From Rossellomorea vietnamensis (GTDB lineage: Bacteria > Bacillota > Bacilli > Bacillales > Bacillaceae_B): a stretch of DNA of 64,000 bases. Under the pieces are notes generated by a model. The model did no database searches. It was given only the letters and a program-made list of their open reading frames with translations, and was not told the DNA's origin. Position numbers and translations under genes: made by a program. The stretch's first letter is position 1. Each line of letters begins with the position of its first letter. Positions 63,941 through 64,000 of this stretch are shown here, piece after piece. The DNA is taken from NCBI RefSeq assembly GCF_025398035.1, contig NZ_CP104558.1, positions 3,854,001 through 3,918,000 on the forward strand, given 5' to 3'.

Positions 63941-64000
63941 TGGTTGAAATCATACGGGAAGAAGGGTCGGATCTTTATGGGGTTAACACCGTCACAGCGT
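63940..64000 (+). CDS. Partial gene at the window end, unknown
   Basis: An ATG overlapping the VOC stop (TAATG), with GGAG upstream, begins MVEIIREEGSDLYGVNTVTA and runs out of the window. Too short to identify. Confidence 0.5.
   Translation, partial: MVEIIREEGSDLYGVNTVTA

Overview
The window is about 64 kb of a low-to-mid GC, endospore-forming Bacillaceae chromosome. The gene order moaA(partial)...acuCBA<>acsA...tyrS...rpsD-dgcP...ytsP-refZ-hisJ-ezrA-brnQ/braB-nifZ-thiI-sspA-ytcI-ytcJ-rarD-nadK2-sppA-yteJ-ytfI-ytfJ-tpx-ytxK-ackA...argGH follows the Bacillus subtilis acuABC-argGH region closely. Spore genes (an alpha/beta SASP, a GerW-family protein, RefZ), sigma-A promoters and Bacillus-type cre, Zur, ARG-box and T-box sites agree with this. 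A marine or soil Bacillus/Rossellomorea-type species is my best guess, but that is inference and not a database result.

Layout. 1-6.4 kb: 3' end of moaA, an unknown lipoprotein, and the acetate/acetoin block acuABC divergent from acsA. The carbon-control (cre) sites are at the acuA promoter and inside the acsA start region. 6.6-8.3 kb: an intact IS256-family element with target duplication, an unusual perfect hairpin and a short palindrome array. 8.4-16.7 kb: a class A PBP with a Gly/Asp repeat tail, T-box-tyrS, rpsD with a long leader, and a GAF-GGDEF protein. 16.8-18.4 kb: an IS3-family element sitting inside a ~126-bp chromosomal repeat. 18.5-25.2 kb: methionine gamma-lyase, then a Zur-type zinc-starvation cluster (solute-binding lipoprotein, YciC-like GTPase, YcgR-YcgQ pair) and a PAP2 phosphatase. 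25.4-50.6 kb: the conserved syntenic core. 50.6-64 kb: an accessory end (Usp, amine oxidase, MarR-SDR-quinone oxidoreductase module, PadR-SEDS module, Nudix, peptidase S51, SUKH protein, PadR-DUF1048-ABC exporter, small DUF3291/YciI/SnoaL/VOC proteins).

How the genes work together. AcsA activates acetate and AcuA/AcuC set its acetylation state. AckA handles overflow acetate and carries a cre at the position used for CcpA activation. NifZ and ThiI form a dedicated tRNA 4-thiouridine pair. ArgGH complete arginine synthesis behind ARG boxes. The zinc genes share Zur-like operators. Several accessory regulators (MarR, two PadRs) lie next to their likely targets with visible dyad operators.

Most unusual content. 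Three intergenic regions (8.07-8.26, 41.56-41.67 and 46.34-46.45 kb) hold short arrays of a locus-specific core. Two of them have six units at an almost exact 20-21 nt period. I cannot assign these to any repeat class I know, and they are the best candidate for something undescribed. A separate family of ~126-bp multi-stem repeats (four copies, one split by the IS3 element, one miniature) shows compensatory base changes that support a conserved folded structure.
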